DNA of 64,000 bases from assembly GCF_027579695.1 (NCBI RefSeq), contig NC_083592.1, forward strand, positions 32,503,961-32,567,960, written 5' to 3'. Of the stretch, positions 1 to 8,830 are shown one piece after another. Made by a program: the position numbers and the translations under genes. The notes under the pieces were generated by a model. That model had not been told where the DNA came from. It worked only from the letters and a program-made list of their open reading frames with translations, and made no database searches. The first letter of the stretch is position 1. Every line of letters begins with the position of its first letter. Source of the stretch: Neoarius graeffei (taxonomy: Eukaryota; Chordata; Actinopteri; Siluriformes; Ariidae).

Positions 1-115
1 AATGCCACGCGGCTTACGCCCATATAACAATTTGAACGGGGAGAACCCCGTGGAGGCTTGGGGGACCTCTCGCACTGCAAATAACAAGGGTTCAAGCCAT
101 TTATCCCAATTATGT
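1..115 (-). pseudogene. Integrase core, distal end, Gmr1-like copy 1
   Basis: Minus-strand translation gives the end of the integrase core, with the segments NWDKWLEPLLFAVREVPQ and STGFSPF followed by LLYGRKPRG, typical of Ty3/gypsy integrases. It is the continuation of the integrase at 1640-2266 across the Rex3 insertion. The homologous stretch in copy 2 is at about 7093-7205. The C-terminal part and the RT lie outside the window. Confidence 0.8.
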
Positions 116-129
116 GTGTCCTCACTTAC
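116..129. repeat. Target-site duplication of Rex3, left copy
   Basis: The 14-bp sequence gtgtcctcacttac is repeated exactly at 1626-1639. The two copies bracket the Rex3 insertion, and removing one copy plus the insert restores the integrase sequence seen uninterrupted in Gmr1-like copy 2 (around 7213-7226). Confidence 0.9.
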
Positions 130-1625
130 TCGTCTCGTCTCGTCTTCTTCCACTTATCCAGGACCGGGTCGCGGAGGCAGCAGTCTAAGCATGGAAGCCC
201 AAACTTCCCTTTCCCCAGACACCTCGGCCAGCTCCTCGGGAAGAACACCGAGGCGTTCCCAGGCCAGCCGAGAGACATAGTCCCTCCAGCGTGTCCTGGG
301 TCTTCCCCGGGGCCTCCTCCCGGGGGGACATGCCTGGAACACCTCCCCAGGGAGGCGTCCAGGAGGCATCCGAAAAAGATGCCCGAGCCACCTCAGCTGG
401 TTCCTCTCGATGTGGAGGAGCAGCGGCTCTACTCCGAGCTCCTCCCGAGTGACTGTGCTTCTCACCCTATCTCTAAGGGAGCGCCCAGCCACCCTGCGAA
501 GGAAACTCATTTCAGCCGCTTGTATCCGCGATCTTGTTCTTTCTGTCATTACCCAAAGCTCATGACCATAGGTGAGAGTCGGAACGTAGATCGACCGGTA
601 AATTGAGAGCTTCGCCTTTTGGCTCAGCTCCTTCTTCACCACGACGGACCGGTAAAGCGACCGCATCACTGCGGAGGCTGCACCGATCCGCCTGTCGATC
701 TCACGCTCCATCCTTCCCTCACTCGTGAACAAGATCCCGAGATACTTAAACTCCTCCACTTGAGGCAGGACTTCTCCACCAACCTGGAGAGGGCAAGCCA
801 CCCTTTTCCGGTCGAGAACCATGGCCTCGGACTTGGAGGTGCTGATTCTCATCCCAGCCGCTTCACACTCGACTGCAAACTGCCCCAGTGCATGCTGAAG
901 GTCCTGGTTTGAAGAAGCCAACAGGACAACATCATCCGCAAAAAGCAGAGATGAAATCCTGTGGTTCCCAAACAGGATTCCTTCCGGCCCCTGGCTGCGC
1001 CTAGAAATTCTGTCCATAAAAATTATGAACAGAACCGGTGACAAAGGGCAGCCCTGACGGAGTCCAACATGCACTGGGAACAGGTCTGACTTACTGCCGG
1101 CAATGCGAACCAGACTCCTGCTCCGTTCGTACAGGGACCGGACAGCCCTTAGCAAAGAGCCCCGAACCCCGTACTCCCGAAGCACCCCCCACAGAATACC
1201 ACGGGGGACACGGTCGAATGCCTTCTCCAGATCCACAAAGCACATGTGGACTGGTTGGGCAAACTCCCATGAACCCTCGAGCACCCTATGAAGGGTATAG
1301 AGCTGGTCCAGTGTTCCGCGACCAGGACGAAAACCGCATTGTTCCTCCTGGATTCGAGGTTCGACTATTGGTCGAATTCTCCTCTCCAGTACCCTGGAGT
1401 AAACTTTCCCTGGGAGGCTGAGAAGTGTGATTCCCCTATAATTGGAGCACACTCTCCGGTCCCCTTTCTTAAAAAGAGGGACCACCACCCCAGTCTGCCA
1501 CTCCAGAGGCACTGTCCCCGACCGCCACGCGATGTTGCAGAGGCGTGTCAACCAAGACAGCCCCACAACATCCAGAGACTTAAGATACTCAGGGCGGATC
1601 TCATCCACCCCCGGTGCCTTGCCCG
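130..1625 (-). mobile_element. Rex3 non-LTR retrotransposon (RTE clade), 5'-truncated
   Basis: A 1.5-kb minus-strand LINE inserted in the integrase region of Gmr1-like copy 1, bracketed by a 14-bp target duplication. The sites of the published Rex3 PCR primers are visible: cggtgacaaagggcagccc at 1036-1054 and accaccaccccagtctgcca at 1481-1500. The 3' end (low coordinates, about 130-150) carries a short tandem (AGACG)n-like tail as expected for RTE elements. The endonuclease region is missing, so the insert is 5'-truncated, as most Rex3 copies are. Confidence 0.93.
154..1625 (-). pseudogene. Rex3 reverse transcriptase, N-terminally truncated but with open frame
   Basis: About 490 codons open without a stop. 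The RT region begins near APGVDEIRPEYLK, continues with a LLSLPGKVYSRVLERRI block, RQGCPLSPVLFIIFMD (motif B) and the catalytic LLFADDVVLLAS (FADD, motif C), then a C-terminal LRWLGHLFRMPPGR region and the RGRPRTRW segment typical of RTE elements. The open frame starts within the target duplication, so the first residues come from the host element and there is no native start. The endonuclease domain is absent, so the element cannot move by itself. The long open frame and the intact target duplication suggest a fairly recent insertion. Confidence 0.9.
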
Positions 1626-1639
1626 GTGTCCTCACTTAC
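1626..1639. repeat. Target-site duplication of Rex3, right copy
   Basis: Exact second copy of gtgtcctcacttac (see 116-129). Flanking bases differ (t at 115 versus g at 1625; t at 130 versus a at 1640), so the duplication is 14 bp. Confidence 0.9.
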
Positions 1640-2266
1640 AAATTTTTTAATTATATTTTTGAGGGTGCGATTGAACCGTTCAACTAAACCATCTGTTTGT
1701 GGGTGATAAACGCTGGTGCGGATCGGCTTAATTCCTAATAACCCATACAGTTCGTTCAGTGTATGTGACATAAACGAGGTGCCTTGGTCAGTCAGAATCT
1801 CTTTCGGGATTCCAACTCGGGAGATGATGCAGAAGAGCGCTTCCGCAATGCTGCATGCTGAGATATTGCGAAGAGGCACTGCTTCCAGGTATCGCGTTGC
1901 ATAGTCCACCAGAACTAAAATAAAGCGGTACCCTCGTGTTGACCAATCTAATGGCCCGATGAGATCCATCCCAATTCTTTCGAACGAGGTCTCGATTAAT
2001 GGGAGAGGGCGCAAAGGCGCTTTTGGGATGGCCGCTGGATTTACTAACTGGCATTCGCGGCATGCCATACACCACCTAAGAACATCGCTGGGAATCCCTG
2101 GCCAATAGAACCGGGCCATTAGTCGGGCTAGTGTCTTATCCTGCCCTAAGTGTCCAGCCATGGGATTAAAGTGAGCTGCCTGGAATAGCAATTCCCGGCG
2201 GCTCTTTGGAATCAAAAGCTGTGTGACTTGCTCTTTAGTCTGAGTGTCCTGTGTCACTCGGTATAA
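1640..2266 (-). pseudogene. Integrase N-terminal and core domain, Gmr1-like copy 1
   Basis: Encodes the HHCC zinc-binding region (AHFNPMAGHLGQDKT, then CMACREC), the core with ERIGMDLIGPL (first D), ILTDQGTSF (second D) and HPQTDGLVERFNRTLK (glutamate). It would insert the cDNA of the element. Unlike copy 2 the D, D and E residues are all present. The reading frame is cut off by the Rex3 insertion; an in-frame TGA at about 2267-2269 separates it from the upstream protease (copy 2 has an arginine codon there). Dead as it stands. Confidence 0.88.
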
Positions 2267-2985
2267 TCAATCCTTCATAATAGAAAAATAGGGGAAGGAC
2301 AGGGTGGTGTTTGGCTGGAGCGTTTGACCATCGATTACTCTCACTTGGTCAAATGCATGCCGCAGAGTCTCGTCTCGCAATTGCTCTAACGGAAAATCCG
2401 CGAGGGATTCCCCGAGAGAGGGAGGAGGAGCCGGCGGCTCCTCACTCTGACACGGAGATGACATAGATGGCTCTGTGACAGCTGCTCCCGCCAATGCGAC
2501 ACCGGGACCTCCCCCTGCTGAACTACGGCAGGACCCACTCTTCATTAAATGGCTCATTAACTCCCCGAATCCCGGCCAATCAGTCCCCAAAATTATCAAG
2601 TGGGTGAGGCAAGGATTAACCGCCACCTTTACTCTAAATTTTTCCCCTCTGAAAAAAATGTGGACCGACACTAAAGGGTAGCTGTGAGCATCCCCGTGCA
2701 CACACAACACCTTCACCCCCTGTGCTCCCCCCAATGCCTCATCTTGCACCAGGCTTTGGTGAATTGAGGTCTGATTACAGCCAGAGTCCACCAACGCCTG
2801 ATATGTATCCCCTTGGATACTCACCGGTATGCGATACGCTCCGGCCCGATCGAGGGCGGCTCCTGGCGCGTTGGGGATCCGAAGCACCGCGCCCACTTCC
2901 ATTGCCAAGCACTGCTGTTGGAGGTGGTCCAGCTCCCCGCAGCACCAGCAAACCGGCCCGGGCTTCCTCTCTGCACTGGCGTTCT
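2267..2985 (-). pseudogene. CCHC zinc knuckle and aspartic protease, Gmr1-like copy 1
   Basis: Minus-strand reading gives a CX2CX4HX4C knuckle (CWCCGELDHLQQQC) followed about 50 residues later by a retropepsin segment with ALVDSGCNQTSIH (catalytic DSG) and a later ILGTDWPGF. The protease would process the gag-pol precursor. The frame continues into the start of the integrase spacer (DGQTLQPN) and stops at the TGA near 2267. The gag C-terminus lies upstream in another frame, so at least one frameshift separates them. Confidence 0.8.
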
Positions 2986-3863
2986 GGGGCTCACTCACCT
3001 GGGAGGGGGAAGAGACAGACACAGAAGGGAGAAACGGGAGGGCACCGCAGGTGTGACGAGCTGGCTGGCGTGGGGCCGGCCCCCGCCTCCGTGGTGGAGG
3101 AAGGGGCGAGGATGAGACACAGGAGGGGAGAGAGAGAGGAGGGGGAAGAAGAGGAGACACGCTGTCCTGCCATCAGAACAGCCGCCAAATGGTCCTCCGC
3201 CAACTCGATGGCCTGATCCAGCAACGCCGGGTGGTGGCACTGGATCCACTCCACGGTTCCCTCTGGTAGGCGGGCGATGAACTGCTCCAGTACCACCTGA
3301 TCAATGATCCCCTCGGCGTCGCGGTTGTCGGCCCTCAACCACCCCCAGCAGGCATCCTGGAGCTGCTGGCCAAATGCAAATGGCTGGCCTACTTCCTCCA
3401 GACGCAGAGTGCAGAAGCGCTATTGCTGTTGTTCAGGGGTGCGCCCCACCCACTGGAGGACGGCCCGGCGAAGGTCTGCGTAGACCAGCCGGCGATCGGC
3501 AGGGAGCTGTAGCGTGGCCAGCTGCGCCTCGCCCGTTAGCAGGGGGAGGAGGCGCGCTGCGTGCTGTTCCACCAGCCAGCCCAAGGCCTCTGCTGTCTGC
3601 TCGAAGAGTGTGAGGAAGGCCTCGGGGTCGTCATGCGGGCCCATCTTAGTGAGGGTGAGGGGAGAAGGGCCCACGGTGGTGGAGGTGGTGGACCCCGCCG
3701 ATGCGAGGAGGTGCCGGAACACCTGTCGGTCTTCCTGCTGCGCCAGCACCAGGGCCTCGAACCGGTGCTCCTGCTCCTTTCGGAGGGTGACTAGCGCCTG
3801 GTTCTGGCTCTGCTGGGCCGTGGTGAGGGCGTGGACCAGGTCTGCGAAGGGGGAGGACTCCAT
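2986..3863 (-). pseudogene. gag (SCAN-like capsid region), Gmr1-like copy 1
   Basis: The start is the ATG at 3863-3861 (MESSPFADLVHALTTAQQ), 26 bases inside the primer-binding-site-like sequence, matching the start in copy 2. A capsid-like helical region follows with GPHDDPEAFLTLFEQ, AARLLPLLTGEAQLA and VLEQFIARLP; the family relationship of Gmr1-type gag to the vertebrate SCAN domain is established. The frame stops near 3420 (after TPEQQQ) and continues in another frame to about 2991, so it is broken. It would form the retrotransposon particle shell. Confidence 0.8.
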
Positions 3864-3888
3864 GAGGCTGTTCTTTTCCTGTGCTCGA

Positions 3889-3906
3889 TCCCGGGTTTCA
3901 GCACCA
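3889..3906 (-). promoter_or_regulatory. Primer-binding-site-like sequence, Gmr1-like copy 1
   Basis: On the minus strand TGGTGCTGAAACCCGGGA starts directly beside the LTR. An identical 18-base sequence lies at the same place in copy 2 (9761-9778). It begins with TGG, as expected for pairing with a tRNA CCA end; which tRNA primes was not determined. Confidence 0.75.
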
Positions 3907-3907
3907 C

Positions 3908-4017
3908 TGTAGCAGTTAGTAGGAGGGGGAGGAGCACAGAAAGAGGGCAGGCCAGAAAGTTCCAAAGCTGTTTTATTTTTGCTCTTTTCAGACGCAAAAA
4001 TCCACTCTCCCAGCCAT

Positions 4018-4057
<40 letters not shown>

Positions 4058-4239
4058 GTCGTCTGGTTGGGGAGAGAGCTCACTTCCTCTGCTCTCTCTC
4101 TCCTTATATAGGGTGTGGTCGCTGGGAAGACACACAAACACAGGTTAATTGACATCAGGTGTAGTGATTCTGCCACTTACCTTCCCTGACTCCGCCCTCC
4201 GGTCACAGACCGATGCTTGACCACGCCCCCGCTGCCACA
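3908..4239 (-). repeat. 5' LTR of Gmr1-like copy 1
   Basis: 332-bp sequence with TG...CA termini (plus strand tgtagc ... gccaca), similar along its length to the LTR at 9780-10086. On the minus strand it holds a TATA-like ctatataagg (about 4103-4112) and an AATAAA polyadenylation signal (3972-3977). A (CA)n tract at 4019-4057 expands it relative to copy 2. Confidence 0.85.
4019..4057. repeat. (CA)n microsatellite inside the LTR
   Basis: About 19 CA dinucleotides. The LTR of copy 2 has a shorter CA/CG tract at the same place (about 9878-9903). Confidence 0.95.
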
Positions 4240-4249
4240 ATATAATTTT

Positions 4250-4657
4250 GGTTACGGACACTACATAAAATATATGAATTGAGTCATGGTTTTATATACA
4301 TATCTGGGGCATCACTGAACCTTGCAACATTGTTGGTTTCCATTGCTTAGGGCTTTTGGCAGGATTTTATGATAGTATTTGACCAGCCATGAACTGTTTT
4401 CATACAGATTCTTCATCAGAACTGAGCTGTGTACTTTTCTCAGAAATGAGACCTTTTGGATGATGCAACATGACATCGTAAATATTGTTGCATCATCCAA
4501 AATCTTTGTATTTTCCAACAGTGGACAGATGATGCAATATTGCACAATGAAAAAAAAAAAAAACCCTTTTTGATCAAGAAATCAAAATATAAGCCAATAA
4601 TAAGTCAGAAATTTTTCATACTGAAATTTGGCAGCAATTTTTGTAGTGTTCGTAACC
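4250..4657. mobile_element. Small inverted-repeat (MITE-like) element, family unknown
   Basis: Bounded by ggttacggacactac (4250-4264) and its inverted copy gtagtgttcgtaacc (4643-4657), 14 of 15 bases matching. The interior is AT-rich, has no coding potential, and contains a perfect 17-bp hairpin at 4454-4502. No clear target duplication was found. A third copy of the terminal motif in direct orientation is at 4794-4808 with no partner found. Confidence 0.5.
4454..4502. repeat. 17-bp perfect inverted repeat (hairpin)
   Basis: ttttggatgatgcaaca (4454-4470) is followed after 15 bases by its exact reverse complement (4486-4502). It lies in the middle of the 4250-4657 element. Confidence 0.9.
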
Positions 4658-5363
4658 TTTCCAAGCTCAAAAAATACAACTTTAACTGAACTTATATTAA
4701 AATATTTTGGCTTTCTTGCTTAACCAATAAAGATGTTTAAAACTGATAAAGATTGTTGTTCTATGATAAATACATGAAAAGATAGAACTGCCTGGTTACG
4801 GACACTACAAATTTTTGTTTCAAATTCAGAATTTGAATCCCATAAATGTAATCTTTGCTTGCAAAAAAAGTAATCATTCTGGGAGTCATAATCAAAAATG
4901 AGTCGAACAAGTTAATTTTCATTCTTAAACTCTGTTGTTTGCACTTTTTTACAAGCATATAACAAAGAATACCCTTTGCAGTTTAGAGTTTTTGGCAAAA
5001 GCACCTCTCTCTGTTATTCAGCCATAACTTTCTCTAATATCCACCAATTTTCTTGACTTAAGTACTAAAATTTAGCTAAGGAAATGCTCTAATAGCATAA
5101 ATATATTTTAGTAAAAAAAATGCATCAAAAAACCACAATTTATTTAAGTTTGAAAAATTCATTTTTTTGAAATGAGACAGCATAACGCTCAAAAATGGCC
5201 ATTTTTGGGTGACGTTTGTACTAACAACTCAAAAACGCTTTAAGATATCCATGTGAAATTTGGTGGCCATTAAAAGTGGTCAACATCAACAATCTTGAAT
5301 ATCAAAAACAAATTCTAGATGATTTAGTTAGTCTTTTACCTGCATATAACGTTAAAAATGTGG
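4658..5363. other. AT-rich DNA without a recognised gene
   Basis: Apart from a solitary copy of the motif ggttacggacactac at 4794-4808, nothing supports a gene here. It may be the 3' part of the unit that carries the ORF at 5364-5720, or a second degraded element of the 4250-4657 family. Confidence 0.6.
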
Positions 5364-5720
5364 TTAAAAGTTCTGAATGTCCACAGTCCGAGTGCCAACA
5401 GCTTTGCCCACCACTCCAATCATATCGGGCAGCTTTGTGGGGCTTTGAACAGCTGTCACCGTTGTCTGATTTCCTCGATATACCAGGGCAATGCCTAATC
5501 CAATCAGTAAAAGTCCTGTAATCATGGTTCCGAATAGGTAGATATCTTCAATGTCCTCCACAGAAAGAATCGCCAGGCACACGACCCGCCACCGCTCCCA
5601 CGCGTCCATCGTGTAACCAGCCGCAAACGTTCCGGCAGGACAGACGGGTTCCCCCGAACCCAAACTTCTCGTCGAGAAAACTGTGTCAATTTCATTAGGA
5701 GACCAGTTTATCAATTCCAT
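5364..5720 (-). CDS. Unrecognised 118-residue protein with one membrane segment
   Basis: Complete ORF from ATG (5720) to stop. The start has a good Kozak context (A at -3, G at +4). Residues about 1-62 are soluble and contain a WERWR segment; residues about 66-82 (MITGLLLIGLGIALVY) form a hydrophobic stretch long enough for one transmembrane helix; a threonine/valine-rich tail follows. I do not recognise the family. Upstream on the minus strand, 5721-5880 is pyrimidine-rich, like a leader, and abuts the broken end of Gmr1-like copy 2. It might be a small gene or exon carried by a mobile element, a retroelement accessory ORF, or a chance ORF; its base composition is less AT-rich than its 3' flank. 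Confidence 0.4.
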   Translation of the reverse strand: MELINWSPNEIDTVFSTRSLGSGEPVCPAGTFAAGYTMDAWERWRVVCLAILSVEDIEDIYLFGTMITGLLLIGLGIALVYRGNQTTVTAVQSPTKLPDMIGVVGKAVGTRTVDIQNF

Positions 5721-5880
5721 GCTTTTTTTAGTTTAGAAAGTAATGCAGGGAGAGTCTCTTCAAAAAGTACAGCAGACGAGACAAGACACAGAAGCACAAG
5801 CAGGGAAAAAAGGAGGGAGAGGGAGAGCAGAAAATGTGACCGCCTTCCGTGGAAGCACAGAGAGGAAAAAAAATTGGGGG
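5721..5880 (-). other. Pyrimidine-rich leader-like stretch between the membrane ORF and Gmr1-like copy 2
   Basis: On the minus strand this is a C/T-rich tract leading into the ATG at 5720. The similarity to the retrotransposon ends at about 5881, directly after the RT segment GNGQVRP, so this marks the 3' break of copy 2. Confidence 0.5.
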
Positions 5881-6660
5881 ACGCACCTGCCCATTGCCCA
5901 AGTGGAAGCCCAGATACCGTACTTCCACCCACCAAATCGCACACTTCTTCGGGTTGGCTGTGAGACCCACTCGCCTCAGCGACCTAAGGACGGCCCTCAG
6001 GTGTTGTAAATGCCGCGGCCAGTCATTACTATAAATAATAATGTCGTTGAGGTATGCGGCCGCATAGGTGGCATGGGGGCGGAGGACCCTATCCATAAGC
6101 CGCTGGAACGTAGTGGGCACCCCAAACAGCCCAAAAGGAAGTGTGACAAACTGGTGTAAGTCAAACGGTGTGGAAAAGGTCGTTTTCTCTCGGGATAATG
6201 GAGTCAAGGGGATCTGCCAATATCCCTTTGTCAAATCCAGTGTCAAATAAAAACGAGCCATGCCTAGTCGATCAAGCAACTCGTCAATATGAGGCATTGG
6301 GTATGCATCGAATTTAGACACCGCGTTGACTTTTCTGTAGTCCACACAGAACCGGACCGACCCGTCGGCCTTGGGAACCAAGACCACCGGGCTGCTCCAG
6401 TCACTGTGGGACTCCTCGATGATGCCCATGTCAAGCATGGCCTCGAGTTCTTCCCGAACCACCTTTTTTTTGTGTTCGGGCAGTCTGTAAGGGTGGCTGC
6501 GCACTACCACCCCCGGGGGTGTCTCAATGTGGTGTTCTATGAGGTGGGTGCGGCCAGGCAGGGGCGAGAATACATCAGAAAATTCTGCCTGCAACTGGGC
6601 GACCTCCATGAGTTGGGTCGGAGAGAGGTGGTCTCCACAGAGGACCAGAGTGGTGGGCGA
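5881..6660 (-). pseudogene. Reverse transcriptase, Gmr1-like copy 2 (active site altered, truncated)
   Basis: Shows the classic gypsy RT blocks: MLDMGIIEESHSDWSSPVVL, VRFCVDYRKVNAVS, FYLTLDLTKGYWQIPL, a TLPFGLFGVPTTFQRLMD block and the catalytic region read as YLNDIIIYS. The usual YxDD box is YLND here, so one catalytic aspartate is lost. The frame runs uninterrupted from the integrase C-terminus and breaks off after YLGFHLGNGQVRP; RNase H is gone. Copying activity is not expected. Confidence 0.87.
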
Positions 6661-7092
6661 TGTCAATTTTACTTTTTGAACCTCCGGCCCCAGCTCCGCC
6701 TTCTCTGGAACCACCGACACCAACGCCATGGGGACCTCCTCATTCCAAAGTTTTAAGAGATTGAGGTGGTAAATCTGTAATGCCCCACCCCTGTCCATTC
6801 GCCGCACCTCATAGTCGACATCCCTGACTCGCCGTGTGACCTCAAAGGGTCCTTGCCACTTGGCGATCAATTTGGAGCTTGACATGGGCAACAGCACGAG
6901 CACTTTATCTCCCGGTGCAAACTCCCTAAGGCGCGTGCCCCTGTCGTACAGGCGGATTTGCCATTCTTGAGCCTGCCGCAAATTCTTCTGGGTTAGGTGT
7001 GTGAGTGTGTGGAGTTTTGCGCACAGATCAATAATGTACTGAATTTCATTTTTGCTCGGTGAAGGTCCCTCCTCCCAATTTTCCCACAGCAC
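6661..7092 (-). pseudogene. Integrase C-terminal region with GPF-type module, Gmr1-like copy 2
   Basis: Contains LRQAQEWQIRLYDRGTR, the segment FAPGDKVLVLLP and KWQGPFEVTRRVRDVDYEV, the GPY/F-type module of gypsy integrases, followed by IYHLNLLKLW. It is open and in frame with the RT that follows, which is direct proof that integrase precedes RT in this family. Confidence 0.82.
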
Positions 7093-7944
7093 ATCTAGGA
7101 CGCCACGCGGCTTATGCCCATATAATAATTAGAATGGGGAGAACCCCGTGGAGGCTTGTGGGACCTCTTGCACTGCGAAAAGTAGGGGCTCAAGCCATTT
7201 ATCCCAGTTACGTGCGTCCTCGCTTACAAATTTTTTAATTATGTTTTTGAGGGTGCGATTAAACCGTTAGACTAAGCCGTCCATTTGTGGGTGATAAACA
7301 CTGGTGCGGATTGGCTTGATTCCCAGTAACCCATACAGTTCGCGCAGTGTGCATGACATAAACGTAGTGCCTTGATCAGTCAGAATCTCTTTGGGGATTC
7401 CGACTCAGGAGATGACGCGGAAGAGCACTTCTGCAATACTATGTGCGGAGATATTGCGAAGCGGCACTGCTTCCAGATATCGCGTTGCATAGTCCACCAG
7501 AACTAAAATAAAGCAATACCCTCGTGTTGACCGATCTAATGGCCCGATGAGATCCATCCCAATTCTTTCGAACGGGGTCTCGATTAATGGTAGAGGGCGC
7601 AAAGGCACTTTTGGAATGGCCACTGGATTTACTAACTGGCATTCGCAGCATGCCGTACACCACCTACGGACATAGCCGCGAATCCCTGGCCAATAGAACC
7701 GGGCCATTATTCGGGCTAGTGTCTTATCCTGCCCTAAGTGTCCAGCCATGGGATTAAAGTTAGCCACCTGGAATACCAATTCCCGGTGTCTCTTTGGGAT
7801 CAAAATTTGTGCTATCGGCTCCTTAGTCTGAGTGTCCTGCGTCACTCGGTATAATCTATCCCTCATAATGGAGAAATAGGGGAAGGATGGGGCGGCGTTT
7901 GGCTGGAGCGTTTGACCATCGATTACTCTCACTTGGTCAAACAC
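7093..7944 (-). pseudogene. Integrase N-terminal and core domain, Gmr1-like copy 2 (stop at catalytic glutamate)
   Basis: Zinc-binding region (ANFNPMAGHLG, CTACCEC; the first histidine is replaced by asparagine compared with copy 1), core with ERIGMDLIGPL and ILTDQGTTF. Stops: a TGA after FRVIS (about 7405) and TAA at 7267-7269 exactly where copy 1 has the catalytic glutamate (GLVERFNRT). A further stop lies in the SPF-LLYG segment near 7130. No integrase activity is expected. Confidence 0.85.
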
Positions 7945-8338
7945 ATGCCGCAGAGACTCGTCTCGCGACTGCTGTAATGGAAAATCAGCAAGGGATTCCC
8001 CGAGAGAGGGAGGAGGAGCCGGCGGCTCCTCGCTCTGACGCAGTGATGATGTAGCTCTGTGACAGCTGCTCCCACTAATGCCACACCGGGTCCTCCCCCC
8101 GCCAAACTACGGCAGGACCCACTCTTCACTAAATGAGTCATTAGCTCCCGAAATCCCGGCCAATCAGTCCCCAAAATTATCGAGTGGGTAAGGCGAAGAT
8201 TAACCGCCGCCTTTACACTAAATTTCTCCCCTCGAAATAGAATGTGGACTGACACTAAAGGGTAGTTGTGAACATCCCCGTGCACACACAACACCTTCAC
8301 CAATTGTGCTCTCCCCAATGCCTCGTCTTGCACCAGGC
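7945..8338 (-). pseudogene. Protease C-terminal half, Gmr1-like copy 2
   Basis: Starts at VQDEALG, immediately after a nested LINE insertion, and runs through VKVLCVHGDVHNYPLVSVH and IILGTDWPGF to the spacer before integrase. The frame shifts near 8050. The N-terminal half with DSG is on the far side of the insertion (8616-8830). Confidence 0.75.
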
Positions 8339-8568
8339 AGGCTTTTGTTTTCTTTTGTATATATAGTTTATTATGGTGGAAAGTCACATTTGATTAGCAG
8401 TGGTATAGAGGGTTAGGATTGGATAAGTTATTACTTCTTCCTAATCCTTTCTGAACATTGTTATGTTATTGCCTTGTGGCTACGCTATTCTGTTTGTTTA
8501 TGATGATGTTTTGATTATTGTATTTTTTATTTAAATTTTTATATCTTCTTTATTGTTCAGAATAAAGT

Positions 8569-8615
<47 letters not shown>
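8339..8615 (+). mobile_element. LINE 3'-end fragment with (AATC)n tail, nested in protease region
   Basis: Copy 1 reads without a break through this site, so 8339-8615 is an insertion; caggc is repeated at 8334-8338 and 8616-8620. It ends in about nine AATC repeats. The sequence matches, in reverse, the 3' UTR of LINE B at 36916-37145 (shared: gtggaaagtcac, tagagggttaggattgg and attgttcagaataaagt). Confidence 0.85.
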
Positions 8616-8617
<2 letters not shown>

Positions 8618-8830
8618 GGCTTTGGTGGATTGAGGTCTGATTACAGCCTGAGTCCACCAAAGCCTGATACGTATCCCCTTGGATACTCACCGGTATGCGA
8701 TACGCTCCGGCCCGATCGAGGGCGGTCCCTGGTGCATAGGGGATCCGGACCACTGCGCCCACCTCCATCACCGAGCACTGATGCTGGAGGTGCCCCGGCT
8801 CCCCGCAGCGCCAGCAAACCGGCCCAGGCT
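8616..8830 (-). pseudogene. CCHC knuckle remnant and protease N-terminal half, Gmr1-like copy 2
   Basis: Nucleotide-level match to copy 1 positions about 2750-2970, including the stretch coding for the protease catalytic segment (plus strand ttacagcctgagtccacc) and the RAGAYRIPVSIQGD-like segment. Separated from the rest of the protease by the nested LINE fragment. Confidence 0.7.

Larger units (their letters stand above)
1..4239 (-). mobile_element. Gmr1-like Ty3/gypsy LTR retrotransposon, copy 1 (5' part; runs off left edge)
   Basis: A minus-strand LTR retrotransposon whose 5' LTR is at the high-coordinate end (3908-4239). Going down in coordinate come a primer-binding-site-like sequence, gag, a CCHC knuckle, aspartic protease and integrase; the rest lies beyond position 1. 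The body is split by a Rex3 insertion at 130-1625. Integrase follows protease directly, and in the sister copy (5881-10086) the RT follows integrase, which is the Gmr1-type order and not the usual gypsy RT-before-integrase order. The coding region has frameshifts and an in-frame TGA just after protease (about 2267), so the copy is dead as it stands. The family call rests on domain order and motifs seen here; no search was run. Confidence 0.85.

Noticed and set aside
112-1650. Several plus-strand ORFs opposite Rex3
   Set aside because: Antisense shadows of the GC-rich Rex3 reverse transcriptase frame.
3420-4055. gag reading starting with a cysteine-valine run at 4055
   Set aside because: That extension is the (CA)n tract of the LTR in translation; the conserved start shared with copy 2 is the ATG at 3863.
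4794-5363. A complete second element of the ggttacggacactac family
   Set aside because: Only one terminus could be found; no inverted partner before the ORF at 5364-5720, so it is not listed as an element.
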